Positions 10,019-17,634 of a DNA stretch of 64,000 nucleotides are shown here, piece after piece (the stretch's first letter is position 1; each line of letters begins with the position of its first letter). The notes below the pieces were generated by a model. The model had not been told where the DNA came from. It searched no databases and saw only the letters and a list, made by a program, of their open reading frames with translations. A program made the position numbers and the translations under genes. The stretch spans positions 1 to 64,000 of the forward strand of contig NZ_JAABOS010000006.1 in NCBI RefSeq assembly GCF_010078235.1, written 5' to 3'. The stretch is from Cognatundibacterium crateris (lineage in GTDB: Bacteria; Pseudomonadota; Gammaproteobacteria; Burkholderiales; Burkholderiaceae_D).

Positions 10019-11428
10019 ATGACTACTCAAACAGCACATCAAGACTACCTCGTCGCCGACATCAGCCTGGCTGACTGGGGCCGTAAAGAAATTCAGATCG
10101 CTGAAACAGAAATGCCTGGCCTGATGGCGATCCGTGAGGAATTCGCTGCCAGCCAGCCACTCAAAGGCGCACGCATCACCGGTTCGCTGCATATGACGAT
10201 ACAGACTGCAGTTCTGATCGAGACACTCAATGCACTGGGCGCACAGGTACGCTGGGCTTCCTGCAATATCTACTCGACTCAGGATCACGCTGCTGCGGCC
10301 ATCGCAGCCGGCGGTACACCGGTATTCGCATTCAAAGGCGAAAATCTGGATGAATACTGGGAATTCACGCACCGCATTTTTGAATGGACCGACGGTGGTT
10401 ATTCCAACATGATTCTGGACGACGGCGGCGATGCGACTTTGTTGCTGCACCTCGGCACCCGTGCAGAAAAAGATATTTCTGTACTCGATAATCCAGGCTC
10501 CGAAGAAGAAGTCTGCCTGTTCAATGCGATCAAATCCCATCTGAAAACCGATGCGACCTGGTACTCCAAGCGCCTGGCTGAGATCAAAGGCGTGACCGAA
10601 GAAACCACGACCGGTGTGCATCGCCTGTATCAGATGCATAAAGAGGGCAAGCTGGCTTTCCCTGCAATTAACGTCAATGACTCCGTCACCAAATCGAAAT
10701 TCGATAACCTGTATGGCTGCCGTGAATCGCTGGTTGATGGTATCAAACGCGCCACTGACGTGATGATCGCGGGTAAAGTCGCTGTGATCGCCGGTTATGG
10801 TGATGTCGGTAAAGGTTCTGCACAAGCGATGCGCGCTTTGTCTGCTCAGGTATGGGTCACAGAAATCGATCCTATCTGCGCCTTACAGGCAGCGATGGAA
10901 GGTTACCGCGTGGTGACTATGGATTATGCAGCGGAACATGGCGATATCTTCGTGACCACCACAGGTAACTATCATGTGATTTCGCACGCACATATGCAGA
11001 AGATGAAGGATCAGGCCATCGTCTGCAATATCGGTCACTTTGATAATGAAATCGATGTGGCTTCGCTCAAGCAATACACGTGGGAAAACATCAAACCACA
11101 AGTGGATCATGTGATTTTCCCTGACGGTAAGCGCATCATTCTGCTGGCTGAAGGCCGTCTGGTGAATCTGGGTTGCGGTACTGGTCACCCATCTTATGTG
11201 ATGAGCTCTTCGTTCGCGAATCAGACTATCGCCCAGATCGAACTGTTCCTCAACAATGCACAATACCCGGTTGGCGTGTACACCTTGCCTAAGCATCTGG
11301 ATGAGAAAGTCGCGCGTCTGCAATTGAAAAAACTCAATGCACAATTGAGCGTGTTGACGGATGAACAGGCTGCCTATATCGGTGTGAAAAAAGAAGGCCC
11401 TTACAAGCCGGAACACTACCGTTATTAA
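10019..11428 (+). CDS. ahcY: Adenosylhomocysteinase
   Basis: 469 aa, the proteobacterial length. The NAD-binding glycine motif [14 protein letters not shown] and the substrate region [11 protein letters not shown] with downstream Lys/Asp are intact, and the C-terminal dimer arm ends [13 protein letters not shown]. It splits SAH, the product inhibitor of methyltransferases, into adenosine and homocysteine. It is preceded by an SAH riboswitch and followed by metF, so the product homocysteine can be remethylated. The initiator has a distant SD bridged by a small hairpin. Confidence 0.98.
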   Translation: MTTQTAHQDYLVADISLADWGRKEIQIAETEMPGLMAIREEFAASQPLKGARITGSLHMTIQTAVLIETLNALGAQVRWASCNIYSTQDHAAAAIAAGGTPVFAFKGENLDEYWEFTHRIFEWTDGGYSNMILDDGGDATLLLHLGTRAEKDISVLDNPGSEEEVCLFNAIKSHLKTDATWYSKRLAEIKGVTEETTTGVHRLYQMHKEGKLAFPAINVNDSVTKSKFDNLYGCRESLVDGIKRATDVMIAGKVAVIAGYGDVGKGSAQAMRALSAQVWVTEIDPICALQAAMEGYRVVTMDYAAEHGDIFVTTTGNYHVISHAHMQKMKDQAIVCNIGHFDNEIDVASLKQYTWENIKPQVDHVIFPDGKRIILLAEGRLVNLGCGTGHPSYVMSSSFANQTIAQIELFLNNAQYPVGVYTLPKHLDEKVARLQLKKLNAQLSVLTDEQAAYIGVKKEGPYKPEHYRY

Positions 11429-11440
11429 TATCTGAACCTG

Positions 11441-11476
11441 TCCCCGCTCTGTCAGCGCAGAACGGGGATTTTTTTT
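11441..11476 (+). terminator. Terminator between ahcY and the holin-like gene
   Basis: TCCCCG (11441-11446) pairs with CGGGGA (11463-11468) with a further inner 3-bp helix, followed by eight T. It would limit readthrough from ahcY into the metF part of the unit. Confidence 0.75.
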
Positions 11477-11488
11477 ACAGGAGATGCG

Positions 11489-11833
11489 ATGCGTCTGCTT
11501 GCTATCTGGCTGGTGAATGCGCTTGCATTACTGGCGATTCCTTATCTGATGCACTCGGTGACTATCGATAGTCTGGGTACCGCGTTGTTAGTCGCGCTGG
11601 TGCTGGGCTTTGCCAATACCGTATTGCGTCCAGTTCTGTTGCTGCTGACTTTGCCGGTCACCGTCATCAGCATGGGCTTATTCATTTTTGTGATTAATGG
11701 TCTGCTGTTCTGGGGTGTGGCGAGCATGGTGGATGGTTTCCATGTGGCTGGTTTCTGGTCTGCAGTGGGTGGCGCCTTGTTATACAGCGTGATCTCCTGG
11801 ACTTTGTCGACTTTAATTTTGCAAAAATCATGA
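11489..11833 (+). CDS. Small four-helix membrane protein, phage holin family 4 / YvlD-like
   Basis: 114 aa, almost entirely hydrophobic, with four predicted membrane helices (about 5-22, 28-48, 55-78, 88-110). It fits the Phage_holin_4_2 / YvlD family, found on bacterial chromosomes without any prophage; the holin name does not imply lysis. It has a good ribosome site and its stop overlaps the metF start (ATGA), so the two are coupled. No function is known for the family in this setting. Confidence 0.8.
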   Translation: MRLLAIWLVNALALLAIPYLMHSVTIDSLGTALLVALVLGFANTVLRPVLLLLTLPVTVISMGLFIFVINGLLFWGVASMVDGFHVAGFWSAVGGALLYSVISWTLSTLILQKS

Positions 11834-12657
11834 ATCAACATAACTTCAGCATAGAATTTTTTCCGCCTAAAACCGCTGAAGGGGTGGAGAAACTGCGCGT
11901 TACCCGCACTAAACTGGCTGAGCTGCAGCCTAAATATTTTTCCGTGACTTTCGGTGCAGGTGGCACTACCCAGCAAGGTACGCTCGATACCGTGGTCGAT
12001 ATCCGGCGCGAGGGTTTTGACGCGGCTCCGCATTTATCCTGCGTTGGTGGCAGCCGTGACTCGATACGTCAGATTCTGCAGCAATATCAGGCGCATGATA
12101 TTCGTCGCCTGGTTGCACTGCGCGGTGATTTACCCAGCGGTTATGGCATGGGTGGCGAGTTCCGCTATGCGAATGAGCTGGTTGAGTTTATCCGCGCTGA
12201 AACCGGCGACTGGTTTCATATCGAGGTCGCTGCCTATCCGGAAATGCATCCGCAGGCGCGTTCGCCACAGGATGATCTGCAAAACTTTGTACGCAAAGTG
12301 AATGCCGGTGCGAATTCCGCAATTACCCAGTATTTTTATAATGCTGATGCTTATTTCCGTTTTGTGGAAGAAGCACGCAAACTGGGTGTGGATATACCTG
12401 TGCTGGCCGGTATTATGCCGATCACCAATAGCAGTCAGTTACAGCGCTTCTCAGAAATGTGTGGTGCTGAAATTCCACGCTGGATACGCCTGAAGCTCAA
12501 TAGCTACGGGGATGACAGCGCATCGATCAAGGCCTTTGGTCTGGATGTGGTCAGCAGTATGTGTGAGCGTCTGCTGGCAGGCGGCGCACCGGGCTTGCAT
12601 TTTTACTCCCTGAATCAAGCCGCACCCACTACAGCGATTTGGAAAAACCTGACTTAA
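11830..12657 (+). CDS. metF: Methylenetetrahydrofolate reductase [NAD(P)H]
   Basis: 275 aa, the bacterial single-domain FAD-containing form. It begins NFSIEFFPPKT, the family hallmark with the catalytic Glu, and has LRGD in the sheet binding FAD/folate. It reduces 5,10-methylene-THF to 5-methyl-THF, the methyl donor for homocysteine remethylation. With ahcY it closes the methyl cycle downstream of an SAH sensor. Its ATG overlaps the stop of the membrane-protein gene. Confidence 0.97.
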   Translation: MNQHNFSIEFFPPKTAEGVEKLRVTRTKLAELQPKYFSVTFGAGGTTQQGTLDTVVDIRREGFDAAPHLSCVGGSRDSIRQILQQYQAHDIRRLVALRGDLPSGYGMGGEFRYANELVEFIRAETGDWFHIEVAAYPEMHPQARSPQDDLQNFVRKVNAGANSAITQYFYNADAYFRFVEEARKLGVDIPVLAGIMPITNSSQLQRFSEMCGAEIPRWIRLKLNSYGDDSASIKAFGLDVVSSMCERLLAGGAPGLHFYSLNQAAPTTAIWKNLT

Positions 12658-12676
12658 TTTCTCTTATCGTCATGCC

Positions 12677-12716
12677 AAAAGCAGCAGCGGAACCCGGGTT
12701 CCCCTGCTGCTTTTTT
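12677..12716 (+). terminator. Terminator after metF
   Basis: GCAGCAG (12681-12687) pairs with CTGCTGC (12704-12710), flanked by A4/T4 pairing and a T6 tract. Confidence 0.88.
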
Positions 12717-12940
12717 ATTTCGTTGTGGAAAATCGACGCTCTGCACAAACAAATTGGAAATTTCTGGAAAGCATGACTAGACTGAGTTTAACAATGCGCT
12801 TCTGGTACTGACTACTTGTGAGCAGTCCGTAAAATCAGTCCTTGTATCACCTGTAATCTGTTCCCCCACCCGTATTTTCCCTGAAATAGTCTCATTGTCA
12901 GTCCTGTTCTGCTGTCGCAGTTTTTACCGGAGGATGAGTT

Positions 12941-13351
12941 ATGAAGTGCCGATACCTGAGTCTGCTTTCTGTAATCGTGGTGGGATGCCTGAGCATGCCA
13001 GCCCATGCTGAGATGGTCATCATCGTCAATAAAGAAAATCCCGCCACCAAAATGTTCCTGAATCAGGTCGCACAATTTTATCTGGGCGGCTCTAATTTAT
13101 TTGCGCCGGTGGAGCTCGCAGAAAACTCACCGATGCGTGCAGAGTTTTATAAAAAAGTGCTGGATAAAGATCCGGCACAGGTGCAGGCCATCTGGTCCAA
13201 GCTGCTTTTCACAGGAAAAGCCAAAGCACCGAAAGAGTTCAAATCCAGTGCGGAGGTGAAGAAGTATGTCAGTGAAACCCCGAATGCGATGGGGTATATA
13301 GAAAAATCTGCGGTAGACGACAGCGTTAAAGTTGTCGCCATCGTACCGTGA
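12941..13351 (+). CDS. Small periplasmic phosphate-binding-like protein (PstS-like half domain)
   Basis: 136 aa with a clear signal peptide (about 1-23, ending AHA). The mature part resembles one segment of PstS-like substrate-binding domains: VIIVNKENPATKMFLNQVAQFYLGG, then a segment around AIWSKLLFTGKAKAP and the closing PNAMGYIEKSAVDDSVKVV. It is far shorter than a transport-type binding protein (about 320 aa) and no ABC permease is nearby, so transport is doubtful. It lies 35 nt upstream of an outer-membrane barrel gene; the two probably work together at the envelope. Function unknown. Confidence 0.75.
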   Translation: MKCRYLSLLSVIVVGCLSMPAHAEMVIIVNKENPATKMFLNQVAQFYLGGSNLFAPVELAENSPMRAEFYKKVLDKDPAQVQAIWSKLLFTGKAKAPKEFKSSAEVKKYVSETPNAMGYIEKSAVDDSVKVVAIVP

Positions 13352-13386
13352 TCTGCTGGGCTGACATCAAGATAAGGAGAATAGCG

Positions 13387-14547
13387 ATGAAGAAGTTAGT
13401 ATGTGCCATGCTCTTGCTGCCAGGTCTGGCTTCAGCGATTGATCTGGATGAAAGCGGCTCGCTCAAACTGAGCGGTTTTTATAATCTCACTGCAGGTAAG
13501 GTACTTAGCGGTTCTGCATTAGGCAGCTCCACACCCTGGACTTATCAGCAATATCAATGCCCATGTTCGATACAAAACTGGGAATACACCGGTGTGTATG
13601 AGAAATCCAAGGGCTGGCAACTGGATCAGGAATCGCTGCTGGGTCTGCAATTGAAAAAAGAATTTTCACCTACGCTGTCAGCGACCGCGCAAGTGGTGAT
13701 GCGCGCACAGAATCCGAATAAAGGTTCACGCCCAACCGTAGACTGGGCTTATCTGAGCTGGCAACCGAGTGCAGAATCTGACTGGACTTTCCAGGCTGGG
13801 CGCTTCCGCATTCCTTTGTATTACTACAGCGACTATTTGTACATTGGTTACGCTTATCCCTGGTCGCGCCCGGCACCGGATGTGTATGGCTGGCCGATTT
13901 ATGCCTACGATGGTGGCAATGTCAGTTACCGCCGTCAGCTAGGCGAATCTGACTGGGCGATGACAGCAAGCGCCTGGACCGGCAGCTTTACTTCGGATAA
14001 CAATCCCTACTACACGCGGCTGTATTACACCACGCCGACCAATGATGCATGGAAAAAAATTCTCGGTGCTTCAGTCAGTGTCAACAATGGGATTTTCGAT
14101 GTACGTGCGATGATGATGCGGCATGAAGAAACCGTGTCACAAAATGACCCGGTCGCTGGTACTACCTTCCTGCTGAAAGATCAGCCGACCCGGATTATGG
14201 GCTTATCCATCAATATGGATTACAAAAACTGGCAGCTTAAATCCGAGTTTGACCGCTTTGAACAAAAGGATGCATCTAAGGGTATCAACAATATCTATAA
14301 GTACGCCTTGTTTGGTATTGGCTATAACTTCGGTGCCTGGACACCGATGTATACCTACTCGCAATACACGACGGTGACCGAGCCGACAGAAGGACGTCAG
14401 TCGCATTATCTGTCTTTGCGCTGGGACTTCCGTAAAAACATGGCGCTGAAACTGCAATACGATATTTCTAAAGACAAGTCACATTATCCCTATCCTTTCT
14501 TTGGTGATTCCAAGTTGCTATCCCTATCACTGCAAGGCACGTTCTGA
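13387..14547 (+). CDS. Outer-membrane beta-barrel (porin-like) protein
   Basis: 386 aa from MKKLVCAMLL, chosen for the AAGGAG site just upstream; a signal peptide runs to about residue 18 (ASA). The mature protein alternates aromatic/hydrophobic and polar residues in a long series of beta strands and ends in LSLQGTF, a typical C-terminal Phe of a barrel inserted by BAM. No specific porin family is recognised. It is cotranscribed with the small PstS-like protein, which might feed or sense a ligand at its pore; that link is inference. Confidence 0.75.
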   Translation: MKKLVCAMLLLPGLASAIDLDESGSLKLSGFYNLTAGKVLSGSALGSSTPWTYQQYQCPCSIQNWEYTGVYEKSKGWQLDQESLLGLQLKKEFSPTLSATAQVVMRAQNPNKGSRPTVDWAYLSWQPSAESDWTFQAGRFRIPLYYYSDYLYIGYAYPWSRPAPDVYGWPIYAYDGGNVSYRRQLGESDWAMTASAWTGSFTSDNNPYYTRLYYTTPTNDAWKKILGASVSVNNGIFDVRAMMMRHEETVSQNDPVAGTTFLLKDQPTRIMGLSINMDYKNWQLKSEFDRFEQKDASKGINNIYKYALFGIGYNFGAWTPMYTYSQYTTVTEPTEGRQSHYLSLRWDFRKNMALKLQYDISKDKSHYPYPFFGDSKLLSLSLQGTF

Positions 14548-14570
14548 CAAAGTAAACTCTGCTCCTCTTG

Positions 14571-14608
14571 AGGCCACCTCAGCTGCCGCTGCGGTGGTCT
14601 TTTTTTTT
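14571..14608 (+). terminator. Terminator after the porin-like gene
   Basis: AGGCCACC (14571-14578) pairs with GGTGGTCT (14593-14600, one G-T), followed by nine T. Confidence 0.85.
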
Positions 14609-14609
14609 C

Positions 14610-14711
14610 AGGACTTACGCAAAACCGCCCCAGCTGCGTTATGGCTCCTTGTCGTACTATGCGTACTGCCTGCGTCGCCATGCCTTGCTGGGACAATTTT
14701 GCGTCAGTCCT
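14610..14711. repeat. 102-bp MITE/REP-like palindromic element
   Basis: The 15-bp ends AGGACTTACGCAAAA (14610-14624) and TTTTGCGTCAGTCCT (14697-14711) are inverted copies with one mismatch. Resemblance continues inward through GCCCCAGC / GTCCCAGC, and the centre has GTAC-TATGC-GTAC. It has no coding capacity and sits directly behind a terminator. Similar elements ending in a TTACGC..AGTCC motif are, from memory, repeated in betaproteobacterial genomes; copy number here cannot be seen. Confidence 0.65.
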
Positions 14712-14826
14712 ATCTGTTTGATTCATTTCTCCTTGAACATCGTTTTGATATAAGTCAACGTTGCCTGTGTAGTAATGGTTACAATCAAATGTCCGATTTT
14801 GGATGACAGCGCAGCGGGGAGAAAAA

Positions 14827-15612
14827 TTGGCTATCGAACTTTACAACGACGGAAAACATGTCTGTATCATGTTTAATGATCTGATCAAGGACGATGCAGC
14901 AGATCATGCTGTGCAGGCCAATCAGTTTCTGATCGTGTCCGACGGTGAAGGTGCGATGATCGATCCTTCCGGTCACCTGACGTATAACTCGCTGGTACTG
15001 GCGATGCATAAATACCTGCCCAAGCAGCAGTTAAAGTATCTGTTTGCTTCGCATCAGGATCCTGACATTATCGGTGCGCTCGATAAGTGGTTATTCAGCA
15101 CAGAATGTAATTTATACGTGTCTAAACTATGGTCGCGCTTTGTACCGCATTTCTGTAATCTGAACCGGGCAGAAGGCCGTATCATCGGCATTCCCGATGA
15201 AGGCATGCCTGTGCATATGCGTGACACCGTGATACATGCGGTACCTGCGCACTTTTTGCATGCCGAAGGAAATTTCCAGTTTTACGACAGCAAGTCGAAA
15301 ATCCTGTTTTCCGGCGATATGGGTGCCTCCATGGTGGATGCAAAAGATATAGAACGTCCCATCACCAGCAAAGAAGAGCTTTATCAGGAATTGCACTCCA
15401 TGAGCGGTTTCCACAAGCGCTACATGGTATCGAATAAGGTATGTCGTTACTGGGCCAATATGGTACGCGGTATGGATGTGGACATGCTGGTGCCTCAGCA
15501 CGGCCGTTACTTCCAGGGTAAAGAAGCCATCCATGCCTTCCTCGACTGGATAGAAAATCTGCAGTGCGGGATAGATTTGTTCACGCAGGAACACTATCGC
15601 TTCCGCGGTTAA
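14827..15612 (+). CDS. Oxygen-binding di-iron protein of the metallo-beta-lactamase fold (flavodiiron-like)
   Basis: 261 aa from a TTG start, chosen because GGGGAG (14816-14821) lies 5 nt ahead and homologues start near (M)AIELYNDG; an ATG at 14803 in frame lacks a ribosome site. The motif SHQDPD (H-x-D-x-D, about residues 76-81) replaces the H-x-E-x-D of flavodiiron proteins. Further metal ligands fit HFLHAEGNF, SGDMGAS and PQHGRYF. This is the ODP type, which binds or reduces O2 or senses it. It lacks the flavodoxin and rubredoxin domains, so it needs a separate electron donor. Confidence 0.75.
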   Translation: MAIELYNDGKHVCIMFNDLIKDDAADHAVQANQFLIVSDGEGAMIDPSGHLTYNSLVLAMHKYLPKQQLKYLFASHQDPDIIGALDKWLFSTECNLYVSKLWSRFVPHFCNLNRAEGRIIGIPDEGMPVHMRDTVIHAVPAHFLHAEGNFQFYDSKSKILFSGDMGASMVDAKDIERPITSKEELYQELHSMSGFHKRYMVSNKVCRYWANMVRGMDVDMLVPQHGRYFQGKEAIHAFLDWIENLQCGIDLFTQEHYRFRG

Positions 15613-15623
15613 GCACCAGGATC

Positions 15624-16106
15624 TTAAGTTTGCCGTGCCGCCTTGATGTTCACATAATCGAGCGGCAGGGCAGTGGTACTCTTAATCACTTCCATTACAA
15701 AGCTGGAACTCACATCCTGCAGGTCGACGACGCGTACCAGTTTTTTGTAGACCTGATCAAAACCCGCCATATCCGGCACATGGACTTTTAACAGATAGTC
15801 GATATCGCCACTCATACGCAGGATTTCCACGATTTCCGGTATGTCTTTCACGCCGCTGATGAATTGCTGCATCCATTGTTCATTGTGGCGTGCCGCTTTC
15901 AAGGTCACCATCACGGTCAGGCCCAGATTCAGGCGCACCGGATCACACAGCACCACATGCTGACGGATCACGCCATCCTCCTGCATTTTTTGCACCCGCC
16001 GCCAGCACGGCGTGACAGACAAATGCACGGCCTGGGCCAGTTCTGCCATGCCGATAGATGCATCTTTTTGTAATAAATGCAGAATTTCTAGGTCTTTTTT
16101 ATCCAT
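15624..16106 (-). CDS. Lrp/AsnC family transcriptional regulator
   Basis: 160 aa from MDKKDLEILHLLQ. An N-terminal AsnC winged HTH (residues 1-60; GMAELAQAVHLSVTPCWRRV) is followed by a RAM ligand-binding domain (about 65-150). It is divergent from a cystathionine beta-lyase gene with a 147-nt shared region full of A/T tracts, suggesting it controls that gene in response to an amino acid. The MdeR/methionine-lyase pairing in Pseudomonas is a known parallel. The ligand is unknown. Confidence 0.9.
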   Translation of the reverse strand: MDKKDLEILHLLQKDASIGMAELAQAVHLSVTPCWRRVQKMQEDGVIRQHVVLCDPVRLNLGLTVMVTLKAARHNEQWMQQFISGVKDIPEIVEILRMSGDIDYLLKVHVPDMAGFDQVYKKLVRVVDLQDVSSSFVMEVIKSTTALPLDYVNIKAARQT

Positions 16107-16120
16107 ATTTATCAAATAAT

Positions 16121-16175
16121 AGAAAATTTTTCTTAATTTAGCATGAAATACATGGAAAATTGGTAAAAAATTTCC
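16121..16175. promoter_or_regulatory. Candidate Lrp-type operators between regulator and metC
   Basis: Two A/T-rich inverted repeats stand in the divergent gap: AGAAAATTTTTCT (16121-16133) and GGAAA (16154-16158) with TTTCC (16171-16175). Lrp/AsnC proteins favour such degenerate palindromes. Assignment is inference. Confidence 0.4.
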
Positions 16176-16253
16176 TGGCAGGATAGGTAGGATGTGAACC
16201 TCTGTGACAGCACGTCATGTGCTGCAGAAAATGATTTAAACCGAGGAGCCCGT

Positions 16254-17468
16254 ATGAATCCGCACGATACCAGCCTGCACACTGCAACCCGCCTGACCCA
16301 TGCCGGCCGCAAAGGAAAAAAACATCATGGCCCGGTCAATCCGCCGCTGGTGCGTGCGTCTACCATGCTGTTTCCTGACTGTGCGTCCTTGCAGGATGCG
16401 TATGGCACCCGCAGTTGCTATGGCCGTCACGCGACCGAGACCACGATGGCTCTGGAGCAAGCCCTGTGCGCAGCGGAAGGTGCTGCGGGCTGCATGCTGA
16501 CTTCTTCGGGTTTATCGGCGATCACCACCACTTTGCTGGCGCTGCTGGGCCCTGGTGATCATTTGCTGATGGTCGATACGGCTTATGATCCTACCCGCCA
16601 GTTCTGTGATGGCTTGCTCAAACAGATAGGTGTGACCACTACTTACTACGATCCGCTGATTGGTACTGGCATCGCCAGCCTGATGCGTGCGGAAACCAAG
16701 GTGGTGTTTGTTGAGTCACCAGGCTCGCTGACTTTCGAAGTGCAGGACATTCCTGCGATTGCAGCCGTCGCGCATGCAGCAGGCGCTGTGGTGGTGGCGG
16801 ATTCAACCTGGGCTACGCCTATAGGCTGGTCTTCATTCGATTTGGGCATTGATGTCTCTATCCATGCCGCGACTAAATACATCGTCGGTCACTCAGATGC
16901 CTTGATGGGTGCCATTCTGACTAACGAAGCTTTGCATGCACGTGTCAGAGCTACCTACAAACAGCTGGGTATGTCAGTTGGTGGTGATGATGCAGCGCTG
17001 GCTTTGCGTGGCTTACGTACCATGGCAGCCCGTCTGGCGGTACACCGCGAGAGTGCGCAGGTCGTGGCGCGCTGGCTTAGTGAGCAGCCGGAAGTCGCAG
17101 AAGTTCTCTATCCACCTATGCCAGGTGCTGCTGGCCACGAATTATGGAAACGCGATTTCCGTGCAGAGTATGCCTGTGGTTTGATGGGTGCCGTATTCCG
17201 TGCCGATATCACGCAGCAGCAAGTCGCTGCATTAATCGACCGTACTCAGTTGTTTGGTATTGGTTTCAGCTGGGGTGGATATGAAAGTCTGATCCTGCCA
17301 ACCAATCCGCAATCCTACCGTACTATCAATGCAGAGAAATGGGCTGCGCCTATGCTGCGTCTGCATGTGGGACTGGAAGCGGTTGAAGATCTGCTGAGTG
17401 ATCTGGACTCAGGTTTTGCTGCCTTGCGTACACAAGACGAAAAAAATGCTCTTGCTTGTGCAGCCTGA
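16254..17468 (+). CDS. metC: Cystathionine beta-lyase (Cys/Met metabolism PLP enzyme)
   Basis: 404 aa from MNPHDTSLHT, preceded by GAGGAG. The PLP-lysine motif HAATKYIVGHSDALMG and the late motif FSWGGYESLILP identify the MetC branch of the trans-sulfuration family rather than MetB or methionine gamma-lyase. It cleaves cystathionine to homocysteine, pyruvate and ammonia in the cytosol. Divergent from an AsnC-type regulator that likely controls it. The homocysteine formed joins the ahcY/metF/metK cycle elsewhere in the window. Confidence 0.88.
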   Translation: MNPHDTSLHTATRLTHAGRKGKKHHGPVNPPLVRASTMLFPDCASLQDAYGTRSCYGRHATETTMALEQALCAAEGAAGCMLTSSGLSAITTTLLALLGPGDHLLMVDTAYDPTRQFCDGLLKQIGVTTTYYDPLIGTGIASLMRAETKVVFVESPGSLTFEVQDIPAIAAVAHAAGAVVVADSTWATPIGWSSFDLGIDVSIHAATKYIVGHSDALMGAILTNEALHARVRATYKQLGMSVGGDDAALALRGLRTMAARLAVHRESAQVVARWLSEQPEVAEVLYPPMPGAAGHELWKRDFRAEYACGLMGAVFRADITQQQVAALIDRTQLFGIGFSWGGYESLILPTNPQSYRTINAEKWAAPMLRLHVGLEAVEDLLSDLDSGFAALRTQDEKNALACAA

Positions 17469-17568
17469 ATTCTGACTTGAAGAGGCAGTCGGCATGTCAT
17501 TGTCCTGTCATGCTGTATCGTTAAACTACGAGCGTCCTACTGCTTCTCCTCCAAAGGTCAGGATATTT

Positions 17569-17596
17569 ACCCACAGCTTGCTGTGGGTTTTTTTTT
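17569..17596 (+). terminator. Terminator after metC
   Basis: A perfect 8-bp stem (17569-17576 with 17581-17588, CTTG loop) is followed by a T9 tract. Confidence 0.9.
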
Positions 17597-17634
17597 GCTG
17601 CTGATTGTTGAGGATTGTGGACTAAGGCTGAATC

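Noticed and set aside
11489-11833. Prophage remnant suggested by the holin family name
   Set aside because: No other phage gene nearby; the family is chromosomal and the gene is coupled to metF.
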